From Flavobacterium ajazii (GTDB lineage Bacteria > Bacteroidota > Bacteroidia > Flavobacteriales > Flavobacteriaceae), in the NCBI RefSeq assembly GCF_010614725.1, contig NZ_JAAEHL010000012.1, positions 110,269-174,268 on the forward strand: a stretch of 64,000 nucleotides of DNA. The letters are read 5' to 3'. A program made the translations under genes and the position numbers. Shown piece after piece: positions 51,453-61,037 of this stretch; position 1 is the first letter of the stretch, and each line of letters begins with the position of its first letter. The notes below the pieces were generated by a model. The model made no database searches. It had not been told where the DNA came from and saw only the letters and a program-made list of their open reading frames with translations.

Positions 51453-53525
51453 TTAGCTTTTAATTTTCTCTAAATCTAATAAAAAACTAAATTCCTTCGC
51501 TAAGTCTTTTAAAGCCTGAAAACGTCCCGAAGCCCCGCCATGACCAGCATCCATATTAGTATTCAAAAACAGCAAAGAATCATTTGTTTTTAGACTTCTA
51601 ATTTTAGCTACCCATTTTGCCGGCTCCCAATATTGCACCTGCGAATCGTGCAATCCTGTCGAAACATACATATTAGGATATTTTTGTTCTTTTATATTAT
51701 CGTAGGGTGAGTACGATAACATATAATCGTAATATTTTTTATTGTTTGGGTTCCCCCACTCATCGTATTCTCCTGTTGTCAGTGGTATACTGTCATCCAG
51801 CATTGTTGTAATAACATCTACAAACGGAACCTGGGCAATAACTCCGTTATACAACTGAGGAGCCTCATTTACTATAACTCCCATCAAAAGTCCGCCGGCA
51901 GATCCGCCCTCTGCGTACAAATGATCATCAGAGGTATATTTCTCGTTTATTACAAATTTAGAGCAATCAATGAAATCTGTAAAGGTATTTTTCTTTTTTA
52001 ACAGTTTTCCGTCTTCATACCATTGTCTTCCTAAATCTTCTCCTCCTCTAATATGAGCAATAGCATAAACAAAACCACGGTCTAAAAGCGAAAGCCTTGT
52101 GGATGAAAAATACGTATCCATAGTAATTCCGTAAGATCCGTAAGCATATAACAACAAAGGATTCTTTCCGTTTTTCTCTAATCCTTTTCGATAAATCATG
52201 GAAATTGGCACTTTTACACCATCTCTTGCTGTTGCCCAAACACGTTCTTCAATGTAATTTTCTTTATCGAATTTGCCCCCTAAAACTTCCTGTTCTTTTA
52301 AGATCTCTTTCGTTTTAGTCTTCATATTAAAATCAATTACAGAAGACGGCGTTGCTAGCGACTGATAACTGTAACGTAAAATATCAGTATCAAAATCAAT
52401 ATTCGTTGTCGTGTAGGCATTATAAGTTTCACTTCCAAAAGGCAGATAATAATCTTCTTCTCCGTTCCACGGCATAATTCTGATATGATTCAAACCATTT
52501 GAACGCTCTTCAACAACCAAATAATTTTTAAAAATTTCAATATCTTCTAATAAAACATCTTCACGATGCGAAATAATATCTTTCCAGAATTTTTTTTCAG
52601 TTCTGTTTTCAGGCGTTTTCATCAACTTGAAGTTCGTTGCCTTGTCTTTATTCGTCAAAATATAAAACGAATCATCATAATGTGAAATACTATATTCTAA
52701 ACCACGAACACGTGTCTGAAAGACTTCAAATTCACCATCCGGATTATCCGAATTCAGAATTCTGTACTCTGTTGTCAAAGTACTTCCTGAACCGATAACA
52801 ATATATTTTCTTGATTTTTCTTTACTAATTGAAACATTAAACGTATCATCTGTTTCATTAAAAACCAAAACATCAGTTGCTGAATCTGTATTTAATTTAT
52901 GTCTGAATACTTTATCAGAACGTAATGTTACCTCATCTTGTCTGACATAAAATATGGTCTGATTATCATTTGCCCAAACTGAAGCTCCTGTTGCATTATC
53001 AATTTTATCCTCCATAATCTCTCCTGTTTCCAGATTTTTAACCTGAATAGTATAAATCCTTCTTCCAACAATATCAGTTCCGAAACTTGCAAATCTATTA
53101 TCCGGACTTATACTCAAACCTCCTAATTTAAAATAAGCATGTCCTTTTGCCATTTCATTACAATCAAACATAATTTCTTCTTCTGCTGAAAGACTTCCTT
53201 TTTTTCTGGAAAAAATCGGGTAATCCTGCCCTGTTTCAAAACGGGTAATATAAAAATAGCCATTATAAAAATAAGGAACAGATGAATCATCTTCTTTAAT
53301 TCTGGCTTTCATTTCCTCATACAAAGAATCCTGTAACGCATTGGTATGCTCAGTCATCTTTTCATAGTAATCATTTTCTTTATTTAGATAATCAATAACT
53401 TCAGGATTTTCACGGTCGTTAAGCCAAAAATAATTATCGATTCGGGTTTCTTTGTGTTTTTTTAATGATTTAGGAATTTCTTTTGCTTTTGGAGCTACTA
53501 TATCTTTTTGCATTGATTTAAGCAT
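51453..53525 (-). CDS. S9 family peptidase, oligopeptidase B type
   Basis: 690 residues from ATG 53525 (a second ATG is four codons later). N-terminal seven-bladed propeller (about 70-410) with repeated W and Y strands, then an alpha/beta-hydrolase catalytic domain with the nucleophile Ser in EGGSAGGLLMG, an Asp in STGLHDSQVQYWEP and His in MDAGHGGASGR. The HKETRIDNYFWLNDRENPEV opening matches prolyl oligopeptidase and oligopeptidase B. Cytoplasmic, without signal peptide. Cleaves short peptides after basic or proline residues. Confidence 0.92.
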   Translation of the reverse strand: MLKSMQKDIVAPKAKEIPKSLKKHKETRIDNYFWLNDRENPEVIDYLNKENDYYEKMTEHTNALQDSLYEEMKARIKEDDSSVPYFYNGYFYITRFETGQDYPIFSRKKGSLSAEEEIMFDCNEMAKGHAYFKLGGLSISPDNRFASFGTDIVGRRIYTIQVKNLETGEIMEDKIDNATGASVWANDNQTIFYVRQDEVTLRSDKVFRHKLNTDSATDVLVFNETDDTFNVSISKEKSRKYIVIGSGSTLTTEYRILNSDNPDGEFEVFQTRVRGLEYSISHYDDSFYILTNKDKATNFKLMKTPENRTEKKFWKDIISHREDVLLEDIEIFKNYLVVEERSNGLNHIRIMPWNGEEDYYLPFGSETYNAYTTTNIDFDTDILRYSYQSLATPSSVIDFNMKTKTKEILKEQEVLGGKFDKENYIEERVWATARDGVKVPISMIYRKGLEKNGKNPLLLYAYGSYGITMDTYFSSTRLSLLDRGFVYAIAHIRGGEDLGRQWYEDGKLLKKKNTFTDFIDCSKFVINEKYTSDDHLYAEGGSAGGLLMGVIVNEAPQLYNGVIAQVPFVDVITTMLDDSIPLTTGEYDEWGNPNNKKYYDYMLSYSPYDNIKEQKYPNMYVSTGLHDSQVQYWEPAKWVAKIRSLKTNDSLLFLNTNMDAGHGGASGRFQALKDLAKEFSFLLDLEKIKS

Positions 53526-53600
53526 TGGTTTTTAAATACGAGAAGCAAAAATAGCACAATCACAACAGAACGAAAATTAATTTTTTCATAAAATATTCTA

Positions 53601-53630
53601 TTGTTTTCATATAGCAATATACTAATTTTG
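53601..53630 (+). promoter_or_regulatory. Promoter of the YbaB gene
   Basis: TTG (53601-53603), 19-base spacer and TAATTTTG (53623-53630) fit the flavobacterial pattern. The start codon is 30 bases downstream. Confidence 0.7.
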
Positions 53631-53659
53631 TATGAAATAATTTAAAAAACAAACAAAAA

Positions 53660-53980
53660 ATGGATTTAATGGGAATGATGGGTAAACTTAAAGAAACCCA
53701 ACAAAAAATTGAAGATACAAAAAAGCGTTTAGATACTGTTTTGATTGACGAACAAAGCGCTGACGGATTATTGAAAGTTACTATTACAGCCAGCCGAAAA
53801 ATAAAAACAGTTTCTATTGATGATTCTTTACTTGAGGACAAAGAACAATTAGAAGACTACTTAATTGTAACCTTAAATAAAGCTATTGAAAAAGCAACCA
53901 GCGTTAACGAAAGAGAACTGGATGCTGTAGCCAGAATGGATATGCCGTCTATTCCGGGAATGGATAATCTTTTTAAATAA
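53660..53980 (+). CDS. YbaB/EbfC family nucleoid-associated protein
   Basis: 106 residues, the full length of the family. A helical N-terminal arm (GMMGKLKETQQKIEDTKKRLDTV) is followed by the beta core GLLKVTITASRKIKTVSIDD and a C-terminal helix ending PSIPGMDNLF. YbaB proteins bind DNA as dimers and are linked to recombination. It is divergent from the oligopeptidase gene. Confidence 0.9.
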   Translation: MDLMGMMGKLKETQQKIEDTKKRLDTVLIDEQSADGLLKVTITASRKIKTVSIDDSLLEDKEQLEDYLIVTLNKAIEKATSVNERELDAVARMDMPSIPGMDNLFK

Positions 53981-53991
53981 CAAAATTCAGG

Positions 53992-54027
53992 TTTCAGGTT
54001 CCATTACAAAAACCTGAAACTTGAAAC
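53992..54027. repeat. AACCTGAAAC-type dispersed repeat copy
   Basis: TTTCAGGTT at 53992-54000 pairs with AACCTGAAA at 54011-54019 (nine bases). Same units as at 38959 and 56337. It lies between convergent genes and may also help terminate transcription. Confidence 0.65.
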
Positions 54028-54049
54028 AAATTAAATCTAAAACAAAACT

Positions 54050-55069
54050 TTAAAACTTCACAAGCGTTTCCAACACGTAAGTGTGCATAACTTCCTTATA
54101 GTCCAAATGCGTAACAATTCGAAGTTTATTATGTCCCAAAGAACTTATAAGTATATTTTTCTGTTTTAATTTTTCAATCAGTAATTGGTCACTGTATCCT
54201 TCAGCCAATGAAAAAATCAAAATATTGGTTTCTACAGGTTCAATAGCTGCCACCCAGGATTTTGTTTTTAAAACTGATGCAATTTCCTTAGCTCTTCTGT
54301 GATCTTCGGCCATTCGCTCAATATTATGTGCTAAAGCATATAAGCCGGCTGCTGCCAAATAACCAACCTGACGCATCCCACCTCCTAATATCTTCCTGAT
54401 TCTTAACGCTCTGTGAATATCTGCTTTGGTTCCAAGCAAAATAGAACCTATTGGAGCACCCAATCCTTTTGATAAACAAACTGAAATAGTATCGAAAATA
54501 GCTCCAAATTCTTTAGGATTTTGTCTTTTAGCAACCAATGCATTCCAAATTCTGGCTCCATCTAGGTGGAATTTCAAATTATTGGCGTCACAAACTTTTT
54601 TTATTTCTCTTAAATCTTCTAATTCATAACAAGCTCCGCCACCTTTATTAGTTGTGTTTTCTACACAGACTAAACTCGTTAACGGACTGTGATAAAACTC
54701 AGGATCATTTATTGCTGCAGCAACCTGAGCTGCATTTATCATACCTCGATCACCATCCAGCAAACAGCATGAAACACCACTGTTAAAAGAAACACCACCG
54801 CCTTCATAGTGATAAACATGAGCATATTTATCTGCAATTAATTGTTCGCCGGGTTGTGTGTGCAATTTTATAGCAGTCTGATTAGCCATAGTTCCAGACG
54901 GAAAAAAAAGTCCAGCTTCCATACCAAAAAACTCAGCCACTCTGGTTTCTAGCTCGATAACCGTCGGATCCTGTCTGTATACATCGTCGCCAACATGAGC
55001 GTTGAACATATACTGCAACATTTCGTAGCTAGGCTTAGTAATGGTATCGCTGATTAAATTTATTTCCAT
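54050..55069 (-). CDS. ltaE: Low-specificity L-threonine aldolase
   Basis: 339 residues, fold-type I PLP enzyme that splits L-threonine (and related beta-hydroxy amino acids) to glycine and aldehyde. Signatures: NLISDTITKPSYEM, GDDVYRQDPTVIELE, FFPSGTMANQTAIK, the PLP Lys in SVCLSKGLGAPIGSILLG, and GGGMRQVGYLAAAGLYAL. All standard residues are present. It is divergent from prfB. Confidence 0.93.
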   Translation of the reverse strand: MEINLISDTITKPSYEMLQYMFNAHVGDDVYRQDPTVIELETRVAEFFGMEAGLFFPSGTMANQTAIKLHTQPGEQLIADKYAHVYHYEGGGVSFNSGVSCCLLDGDRGMINAAQVAAAINDPEFYHSPLTSLVCVENTTNKGGGACYELEDLREIKKVCDANNLKFHLDGARIWNALVAKRQNPKEFGAIFDTISVCLSKGLGAPIGSILLGTKADIHRALRIRKILGGGMRQVGYLAAAGLYALAHNIERMAEDHRRAKEIASVLKTKSWVAAIEPVETNILIFSLAEGYSDQLLIEKLKQKNILISSLGHNKLRIVTHLDYKEVMHTYVLETLVKF

Positions 55070-55087
55070 ATTCTAAAAACTATATCT

Positions 55088-55095
55088 TATTTTTG
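55088..55095 (+). promoter_or_regulatory. Promoter -7 box toward prfB
   Basis: TATTTTTG fits TAnnTTTG on + , about 125 bases before prfB, back to back with 55100-55107 on the minus strand. Confidence 0.45.
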
Positions 55096-55099
55096 TACG

Positions 55100-55107
55100 C
55101 AAAATTA
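55100..55107 (-). promoter_or_regulatory. Promoter -7 box of threonine aldolase gene
   Basis: TAATTTTG on the minus strand, 30 bases before the start codon. Confidence 0.55.
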
Positions 55108-55220
55108 CGTATTACTGTTAGTTATTACTTGCCTGTTTTAATAAATTTTAACTTGCGAATTTCTACTGACCAAATTAACGTAATAATTCTAAAAAACATA
55201 TAAAACCTATTAATTAATTT

Positions 55221-56319
55221 ATGACAACAGCCGAACAAGTAAAAGGTATTGTGGAGCGCCTTGGTGCGTTGAGGAGGTATCTTTGACGTTGATGCCAAGC
55301 TAATCGAAATTGCAAACGAAGAAGAAAAAACTTTTGCACCAGATTTTTGGAACAATCCAAAAGAAGCCGAAAATATTGTAAAAAATCTTCGAAACAAAAA
55401 AAAATGGATCGAAGATTATGACAAAGCCGTTTCTCTTACAGATGAGTTACAGCTTGCTTATGATTTTTACAAAGAAGGAGAACTTTCTGTAGACGAGCTC
55501 GACGAACAATATGATGTAACTCAGTCTCATATCGAAAACATCGAATTCAAAAACATGCTTTCTGACGAAGGTGACAGCTTAAGCGCTGTAGTTCAGATTA
55601 CAGCCGGAGCCGGAGGAACTGAAAGCTGCGACTGGGCAGGAATGCTGATGCGTATGTACATGATGTGGGGAGAAAGTTATGGTTATAAAATCAAAGAACT
55701 TAACTTTCAGGAAGGCGACGTTGCCGGAATAAAAACCGTAACTTTAGAGTTCGAAGGAGATTATTCTTTCGGATATCTGAAAGGAGAAAACGGTGTTCAC
55801 CGTTTGGTTCGTATTTCACCATTTGACAGTAATGCAAAACGCCATACTTCTTTCGTATCAGTTTACGTTTATCCATTGGTTGATGACAGTATCGAAATCG
55901 ACATTAATCCTGCCGATATCGAAATTACAACATCCCGTTCGAGTGGTGCGGGTGGACAGAACGTAAATAAGGTTGAAACTAAAGTTCAGTTGGTTCACAA
56001 ACCAACCGGAATTCAGATTCAATGTTCTGAAACTCGTTCTCAGCAAGATAACAGACAGCGTGCCATGCAAATGCTTCGTTCTCAATTGTATGAAATCGAA
56101 TTAAAGAAACAGCAAGCGCAACGTGCTGACATCGAAGCCGGAAAAATGAAAATCGAATGGGGTTCACAAATTCGTAATTATGTAATGCAGCCTTATAAAT
56201 TAGTAAAAGACGTTCGTACTGGCTATGAAACCAGCGATGTTGATGGCGTTATGAACGGAAATCTTGACCCATTCCTTAAAGCATATCTAATGATGATGGG
56301 GCAAAAAGAAGAAGAATAA
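55221..56319 (+). CDS. prfB: Peptide chain release factor 2, with programmed +1 frameshift
   Basis: Two reading frames: codons from ATG 55221 to CTT 55281-55283, then TGA 55284-55286 in frame, then the main frame from 55285 (GAC) to 56319. Joining 55221-55283 with 55285-56319 gives 365 residues, the standard RF2 length. The slip site CTTTGAC is preceded by AGGAGG at 55272-55277. The protein contains the tripeptide SPF in RISPFDSNAKRH and the GGQ in SGAGGQNVNK. RF2 releases peptides at UGA and UAA, and its frameshift is autoregulated by its own level. Confidence 0.97.
55272..55287 (+). promoter_or_regulatory. Programmed frameshift signal in prfB
   Basis: AGGAGG-TAT-CTT-TGA-C: internal Shine-Dalgarno-like sequence three bases before CTTTGAC. 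UGA at the slip is decoded slowly when RF2 is low, so the ribosome shifts by +1 on CTT-T. Confidence 0.93.
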
Positions 56320-56336
56320 AGTTATCAGTGGCAATA

Positions 56337-56360
56337 ACCTGAAACTTGAAACCTGAAACA
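56337..56360. repeat. AACCTGAAAC tandem repeat copy
   Basis: AACCTGAAACTTGAAACCTGAAAC holds two AACCTGAAAC-type units, like the repeats at 38959 and 53992. It sits between prfB and msrB. Confidence 0.6.
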
Positions 56361-56380
56361 TTCAACTAAAAAAAATAGTT

Positions 56381-56827
56381 ATGATAAAATGGGCAGATGT
56401 AATTCATTTTACAAATAAAGGAAATCCAACTCCGGACAAAAAAGTTGAGAAAACGGAAGAAGAATGGAGACAAATTCTAACGCAGGAAGAATTTCAGGTA
56501 ACACGTTTAAAAGGTACCGAAAGATCTTTTAGCTCAGAAATGTGCAGTTTATTTGAACCTGGAATTTACGAATGTAAATGTTGTGGCACTTTATTGTTTG
56601 ATGCAAGCGAAAAGTTCGAATCTGGAACAGGATGGCCATCTTTTACACAACCTGTAAAAGAAAATGCAATTGGATATCACGCTGACAGATCTCACGGAAT
56701 GATCCGTGTTGAAGTAACTTGTAATGTTTGCGATTCTCATTTAGGACATGTTTTTCCGGATGGACCTCCTCCAAGTGGTTTAAGATATTGTATCAATGCT
56801 ATTTCGTTATCTAAAATCAAAGAATAA
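56381..56827 (+). CDS. msrB: Peptide-methionine (R)-S-oxide reductase
   Basis: 148 residues, cytoplasmic. Two zinc-binding CxxC pairs (CKCCG and CNVCDSHLGH), the substrate motif GTGWPSF and the catalytic Cys in LRYCINAIS are all present. MsrB reduces methionine-R-sulfoxide in proteins. The enzyme has the usual length for a single-domain form. It is just downstream of prfB in the same direction but separated by a repeat. Confidence 0.95.
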   Translation: MIKWADVIHFTNKGNPTPDKKVEKTEEEWRQILTQEEFQVTRLKGTERSFSSEMCSLFEPGIYECKCCGTLLFDASEKFESGTGWPSFTQPVKENAIGYHADRSHGMIRVEVTCNVCDSHLGHVFPDGPPPSGLRYCINAISLSKIKE

Positions 56828-56833
56828 TTATAC

Positions 56834-56867
56834 AAAGCGATTCCTTTTAAAGTGAATCGCTTTTTTT
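56834..56867 (+). terminator. Rho-independent terminator after msrB
   Basis: AAAGCGATTC/GAATCGCTTT, ten-base stem with ten-base loop and T run, seven bases after the stop. Confidence 0.9.
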
Positions 56868-57160
56868 AAATCTTCACTAAACAAAACAATTAACAAAACA
56901 AATATAAGTCTGTACTTAACAATTAAATAAGTTATTTAATGAATTATATAACTTTTAAAATAATCCTCACTAAAACACAACAATCACACCTTTCAAAGAT
57001 TAAAAAAGTTTCAATAAATTAATAGTTAAAATATTAATTTTGTAATATTTAAACTTCTATTTTAAACATTTATTAAGAAATACAAAGATTTAATTAGGTA
57101 ATTAAATTCTAATTCATTTTATTTGGCAAAAATTAATCCTAAGTCCAATTAAATAATTCA
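56868..57160. other. Non-coding stretch before lpxD
   Basis: 293 bases, extremely A+T-rich. A TAATTTTG box at 57035-57042 is the only recognised signal (leader about 118 bases). Confidence 0.5.
57035..57042 (+). promoter_or_regulatory. Promoter -7 box of lpxD
   Basis: TAATTTTG fits TAnnTTTG, with no clear TTG upstream. Confidence 0.5.
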
Positions 57161-58159
57161 ATGAAATCCTATTCAATTCAAGAAATTAATGAAGTAATTA
57201 ATGGCGTAATATACGGCTCTACTTCTCAAAGTATAACAGCAACCGAACAATTAGAAAAAGCAACGACTTCGGAAATTTCATTTATAGGAAATAAAAAATA
57301 TGAAAAATACTGGTCAGCATCAAATGCTTCAGTAGCTGTCGTTAATGAAGACATTTCAATTGAACCGGGAGAAAATCGTGCTTTTATTAAAGTAAAAAAT
57401 GCCGATTTGGCCATGTCTCAAATTTTGGCTCTTTTTGCACCGCCTACTCCAATATTCCATTCTAATATTCACAAAACAGCAACAATTGACGAAACTGCAA
57501 TTATTGCTGATGGAGCAAAAATAGGTGCAGGTTGTTACATTGGTCCAAAAGTTGAAATTGGTGCCAATGTTACCATTTACCCTAACGTTACAATTTTAGA
57601 CGAATGTACTATTGGTAAAAATACTGTTATCTGGTCAGGAACCGTGATTCGTGAACGTTGTCACATTGGTAATGATTGTATTATCCATCCAAATGCAACA
57701 ATTGGTGCCGATGGTTTTGGATTTCGTCCATGCAGCGAAAAAGGATTGGTTAAAATTCCACAAATTGGAAATGTAATTATCGGAAACGGAGTTGAAATTG
57801 GCGCAAATTCTTGTGTTGACCGTGGAAAATTCAGCTCAACAGTTCTTGGTGACGGTTGCAAAATTGATAATTTGGTTCAGATTGGTCATAACAGTAAATT
57901 AGGTAAATTTTGTATTATGGCTGGAAATAGTGGTTTAGCCGGCTCTGTAACTTTAGGAAACGGGGTTATCATTGGCGGAAGCGCTTCTATAAAAGATCAT
58001 ACTACTATTGGCGACGGAGCGGTAATTGGTGCAGGTTCAGGAGTTACAGGCGATATTGCAGCCGGAAAAACCATGTTAGGATATCCAGCCGTAGAAGCCC
58101 GTGATGCTTTAAAACAATGGGCTATTTTGAAACGAATGGTTGGCGAATCCAGGAAATAA
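57161..58159 (+). CDS. lpxD: UDP-3-O-(3-hydroxyacyl)glucosamine N-acyltransferase
   Basis: 332 residues. An N-terminal uridine-binding domain (1-95) is followed by a left-handed parallel beta-helix of hexapeptide repeats (about 105-300, IGAGCYIGPKVEIGANVTI and so on). The catalytic His lies in LVQIGHNSKLG. The protein ends with a helical C-terminal stretch. LpxD is the third step of lipid A synthesis in the cytoplasm. No other lpx gene neighbours it here, so the operon is split. Confidence 0.95.
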   Translation: MKSYSIQEINEVINGVIYGSTSQSITATEQLEKATTSEISFIGNKKYEKYWSASNASVAVVNEDISIEPGENRAFIKVKNADLAMSQILALFAPPTPIFHSNIHKTATIDETAIIADGAKIGAGCYIGPKVEIGANVTIYPNVTILDECTIGKNTVIWSGTVIRERCHIGNDCIIHPNATIGADGFGFRPCSEKGLVKIPQIGNVIIGNGVEIGANSCVDRGKFSSTVLGDGCKIDNLVQIGHNSKLGKFCIMAGNSGLAGSVTLGNGVIIGGSASIKDHTTIGDGAVIGAGSGVTGDIAAGKTMLGYPAVEARDALKQWAILKRMVGESRK

Positions 58160-58295
58160 TTTTTATTACATATTTTATATAGAAAACAGAAGCTGAAACT
58201 TCTGTTTTTTTTGTTTACTGTAATTTATAAGCCTTCGAAATTAACTTCTATTTTGTAAATTAGCCAACACTATTTTTCAAAATCAATACTATCTT

Positions 58296-59924
58296 ATGGA
58301 TTTAAACTTCAATAAAAACGAAGATCATAATAAATTACTTCTTTCAGAACTAAAACAAAAATTTGCAAAAGTTAAATTGGGCGGAGGCGAAAAAAGAATT
58401 GAAAAATTACATTCTGAAGGCAAAATGACAGCCCGCGAAAGAATAGCTTATTTATTAGATGAAAATTCTAAAAGTATTGAAATTGGTGGTTTTGCCGGCG
58501 AAGGTATGTATGTAGAACACGGCGGATGCCCATCTGGAGGTGTTGTTATTAAAATTGGATACATTAAAGGAAAACAATGCATTGTGGTTGCCAATGATGC
58601 TACTGTAAAAGCCGGGGCCTGGTTTCCAATCACAGGAAAGAAGAATCTTCGTGCACAGGAAATTGCAATTGAAAATAGATTACCTATTATTTATCTTGTT
58701 GACAGTGCGGGAGTTTATCTGCCAATGCAGGATGAAATTTTTCCTGATAAAGAACATTTTGGCCGTATTTTTAGAAACAATGCCCAAATGAGCAGTATGG
58801 GAATTACCCAAATTGCTGCCGTTATGGGAAGCTGTGTTGCCGGTGGTGCTTACCTTCCTATTATGAGCGATGAAGCTTTAATTGTCGATAAAACCGGAAG
58901 TATTTTCCTTGCCGGGAGTTATCTTGTCAAAGCTGCAATTGGTGAAACTATTGATAATGAAACTTTAGGAGGAGCAACTACACACTGTGAAATCTCCGGA
59001 GTTACAGATTATAAAGCTAAAGACGACAAAGATGCTTTAGACAAAATCAAAAATATTGTAGATAAAATTGGTGATTTTGATAAAGCAGGTTACAGCAGAA
59101 TCAAAGCTGAAAAACCTGCCTTAGACCCAAATGATATCTATGGAATTCTTCCAAAAGCCAGAACCGAACAATATGATATGATGGAAATCATCAAACGTTT
59201 GGTTGACAATTCAGAATTTGAAGCTTACAAAGACGGTTACGGACAATCTCTAATTACTGGTTACGCCAGAATTGATGGCTGGGCTGTCGGTATTATTGCC
59301 AACCAAAGAAAAGTCGTAAAAACCAAAAAAGGCGAAATGCAGTTTGGTGGCGTTATTTATTCAGATAGTGCCGATAAAGCCACTCGTTTTATTGCAAACT
59401 GCAATCAGAAAAAAATTCCTTTGGTGTTTTTACAAGATGTTACCGGCTTTATGGTAGGTTCAAAATCAGAACATGGCGGCATTATTAAAGACGGTGCCAA
59501 AATGGTAAATGCAGTAAGTAATTCAGTTGTACCAAAATTTACAGTTATTGTCGGAAATTCATACGGAGCAGGAAATTATGCCATGTGCGGAAAAGCCTAT
59601 GATCCCCGATTAATTTTTGCCTGGCCAAGTGCCGAACTTGCCGTTATGGGCGGAACTCAAGCCGCAAAAGTATTGGCGCAAATTGAAGCTTCTTCGCTTA
59701 AAGCGAAAGGAGAAGTAGTTGATGAAGCAAAAGAAACAGAACTATTCAATAAAATAAAAGCACGTTACGATGAGCAGACTTCTCCATATTATGCTGCATC
59801 AAGACTTTGGACAGATGCCATCATTGATCCTTTAGAAACACGCAATTGGATTTCGATGGGAATCGAAGCAGCCAACCACGCTCCTATTCAGAAACCTTTC
59901 AATTTAGGAGTAATCCAAGTTTAG
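58296..59924 (+). CDS. Acyl-CoA carboxylase, carboxyltransferase subunit beta
   Basis: 542 residues with the two carboxyltransferase halves: N-terminal AGEGMYVEHGGCPSGGVVIKIGYIKG and C-terminal QDVTGFMVGSKSEHGGIIKDGAKMVNAV, with PSAELAVMGGTQAAKVL near the end. The last motif is closest to methylcrotonyl-CoA carboxylase beta, with propionyl-CoA carboxylase beta as the alternative. The biotin carboxylase partner is not in the window. Role: carboxylation of an acyl-CoA in leucine or fatty-acid breakdown. Confidence 0.88.
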   Translation: MDLNFNKNEDHNKLLLSELKQKFAKVKLGGGEKRIEKLHSEGKMTARERIAYLLDENSKSIEIGGFAGEGMYVEHGGCPSGGVVIKIGYIKGKQCIVVANDATVKAGAWFPITGKKNLRAQEIAIENRLPIIYLVDSAGVYLPMQDEIFPDKEHFGRIFRNNAQMSSMGITQIAAVMGSCVAGGAYLPIMSDEALIVDKTGSIFLAGSYLVKAAIGETIDNETLGGATTHCEISGVTDYKAKDDKDALDKIKNIVDKIGDFDKAGYSRIKAEKPALDPNDIYGILPKARTEQYDMMEIIKRLVDNSEFEAYKDGYGQSLITGYARIDGWAVGIIANQRKVVKTKKGEMQFGGVIYSDSADKATRFIANCNQKKIPLVFLQDVTGFMVGSKSEHGGIIKDGAKMVNAVSNSVVPKFTVIVGNSYGAGNYAMCGKAYDPRLIFAWPSAELAVMGGTQAAKVLAQIEASSLKAKGEVVDEAKETELFNKIKARYDEQTSPYYAASRLWTDAIIDPLETRNWISMGIEAANHAPIQKPFNLGVIQV

Positions 59925-60044
59925 ATTCAAGAATTCTCAGTTAGACGTTAAATAAAAAACAAAAAACTCATTTTCAATACTTTAAAAATAAATATCTGAT
60001 TAAAAATTAGTAACTTAGTATATAATTTTTAATCCTGTAGCATC

Positions 60045-60467
60045 ATGGAAAATGTAAAAAGTTTGAATAAATGGGCGAATGCGCACACTTATTTACCATT
60101 AGATTTAGTACGTATTGTTTTGGGTGTTTTTTTATTTATGAAAGGTGTTTCGTTTGTCACGAATGCTCAGTATCTGCATGATCTAATTTCTCCTATCGAT
60201 CAGTATGGAGGCGGAATGTTTCTTTTACATTACATCGCCCCGGCTCACATGATTGGCGGAATAATGATTGTTTTTGGTCTTCTGACCCGTTGGGCAATTG
60301 CCGCTCAGTTACCCGTATTATTTGGTGCAGTACTTATCAATTTTATGGGCCGTATGCACTCCGAAAGCTTAATTCTGGCTATAATTGTATTATTAGTTTG
60401 TATCTTCTTTTTGTTTTATGGAGGAGGAAAACATTCTGCAGACTATTACTTCAAAATGCAGCAATAA
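60045..60467 (+). CDS. DoxX-family membrane protein
   Basis: 140 residues with four predicted membrane helices and DoxX-type features: LDLVRIVLGVFLFMKGVSF, the HYIAPAHMIGGIMIVFGLLTRWAI pair of helices and a late IIVLLVCIFFLFYGGG. No cofactor motif. It is the second DoxX-like gene of the window (see 5056) but of the larger type. Function unsettled in the family. Confidence 0.82.
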   Translation: MENVKSLNKWANAHTYLPLDLVRIVLGVFLFMKGVSFVTNAQYLHDLISPIDQYGGGMFLLHYIAPAHMIGGIMIVFGLLTRWAIAAQLPVLFGAVLINFMGRMHSESLILAIIVLLVCIFFLFYGGGKHSADYYFKMQQ

Positions 60468-60471
60468 TATA

Positions 60472-60506
60472 AATTTATCCCCAACCCATTAAGTTGGGGA
60501 TAAATT
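60472..60506. terminator. Hairpin between DoxX and next gene
   Basis: AATTTATCCCCAAC pairs perfectly with GTTGGGGATAAATT (14 bases, seven-base loop). No long T tract follows, so it may terminate weakly or in both directions. Confidence 0.6.
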
Positions 60507-60580
60507 ATAAAAACAATTTTTAAGAAGTAATTAGCAATTTAAATTTTCTTAATTGTGTTTTATGAACTATATTCGCCGCC

Positions 60581-60928
60581 ATGGACTGGATTCGTAAAAC
60601 CGTTATTTTTGTATCACTTTTGATAATGGGAATTTTTGCCGCTCAGGCAAGCAACCTTCCTGTACAAAAAATCGAAAACCAAAAGACGGACAGCAATTTT
60701 TCTAAAGATATTGCCGATTCATCAGCCTTCATTCAACCACAGGGCAGTTATCAATTTGCTGCAAGCATCAAAACAGATTATCCTGTCGAAATTAAATGGT
60801 TCGACTCTTTACTGCCTGTTCTTCCGCAGCATAAAACCGTCAAAACATTATTTGACTTAACCCGACAATTTTCAATTCAGAGCAAAAAAATCTCATTATT
60901 GCTCTATGCCTTCCACTTTTTTTGGTAG
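60581..60928 (+). CDS. Small exported protein, unknown
   Basis: 115 residues. The N-terminus MDWIRKTVIFVSLLIMGIFAAQA is a signal peptide, cut near AQA-SNLP. The mature part is hydrophilic, rich in Lys, Ser and Asp, with a final hydrophobic stretch SLLLYAFHFFW. No family recognised. It follows the DoxX gene by 113 bases. A frame of 74 codons overlaps it but has no such signal. Confidence 0.6.
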   Translation: MDWIRKTVIFVSLLIMGIFAAQASNLPVQKIENQKTDSNFSKDIADSSAFIQPQGSYQFAASIKTDYPVEIKWFDSLLPVLPQHKTVKTLFDLTRQFSIQSKKISLLLYAFHFFW

Positions 60929-61037
60929 ATAAATCCATGAAATTTTAAACGGAAAGAATTCTTTTTTCCGTAACTATTGAACCGTTTTCTTCCTGAAGAC
61001 TGTTTATAATTTCATATTATTCACCAAATTTAAAAAC

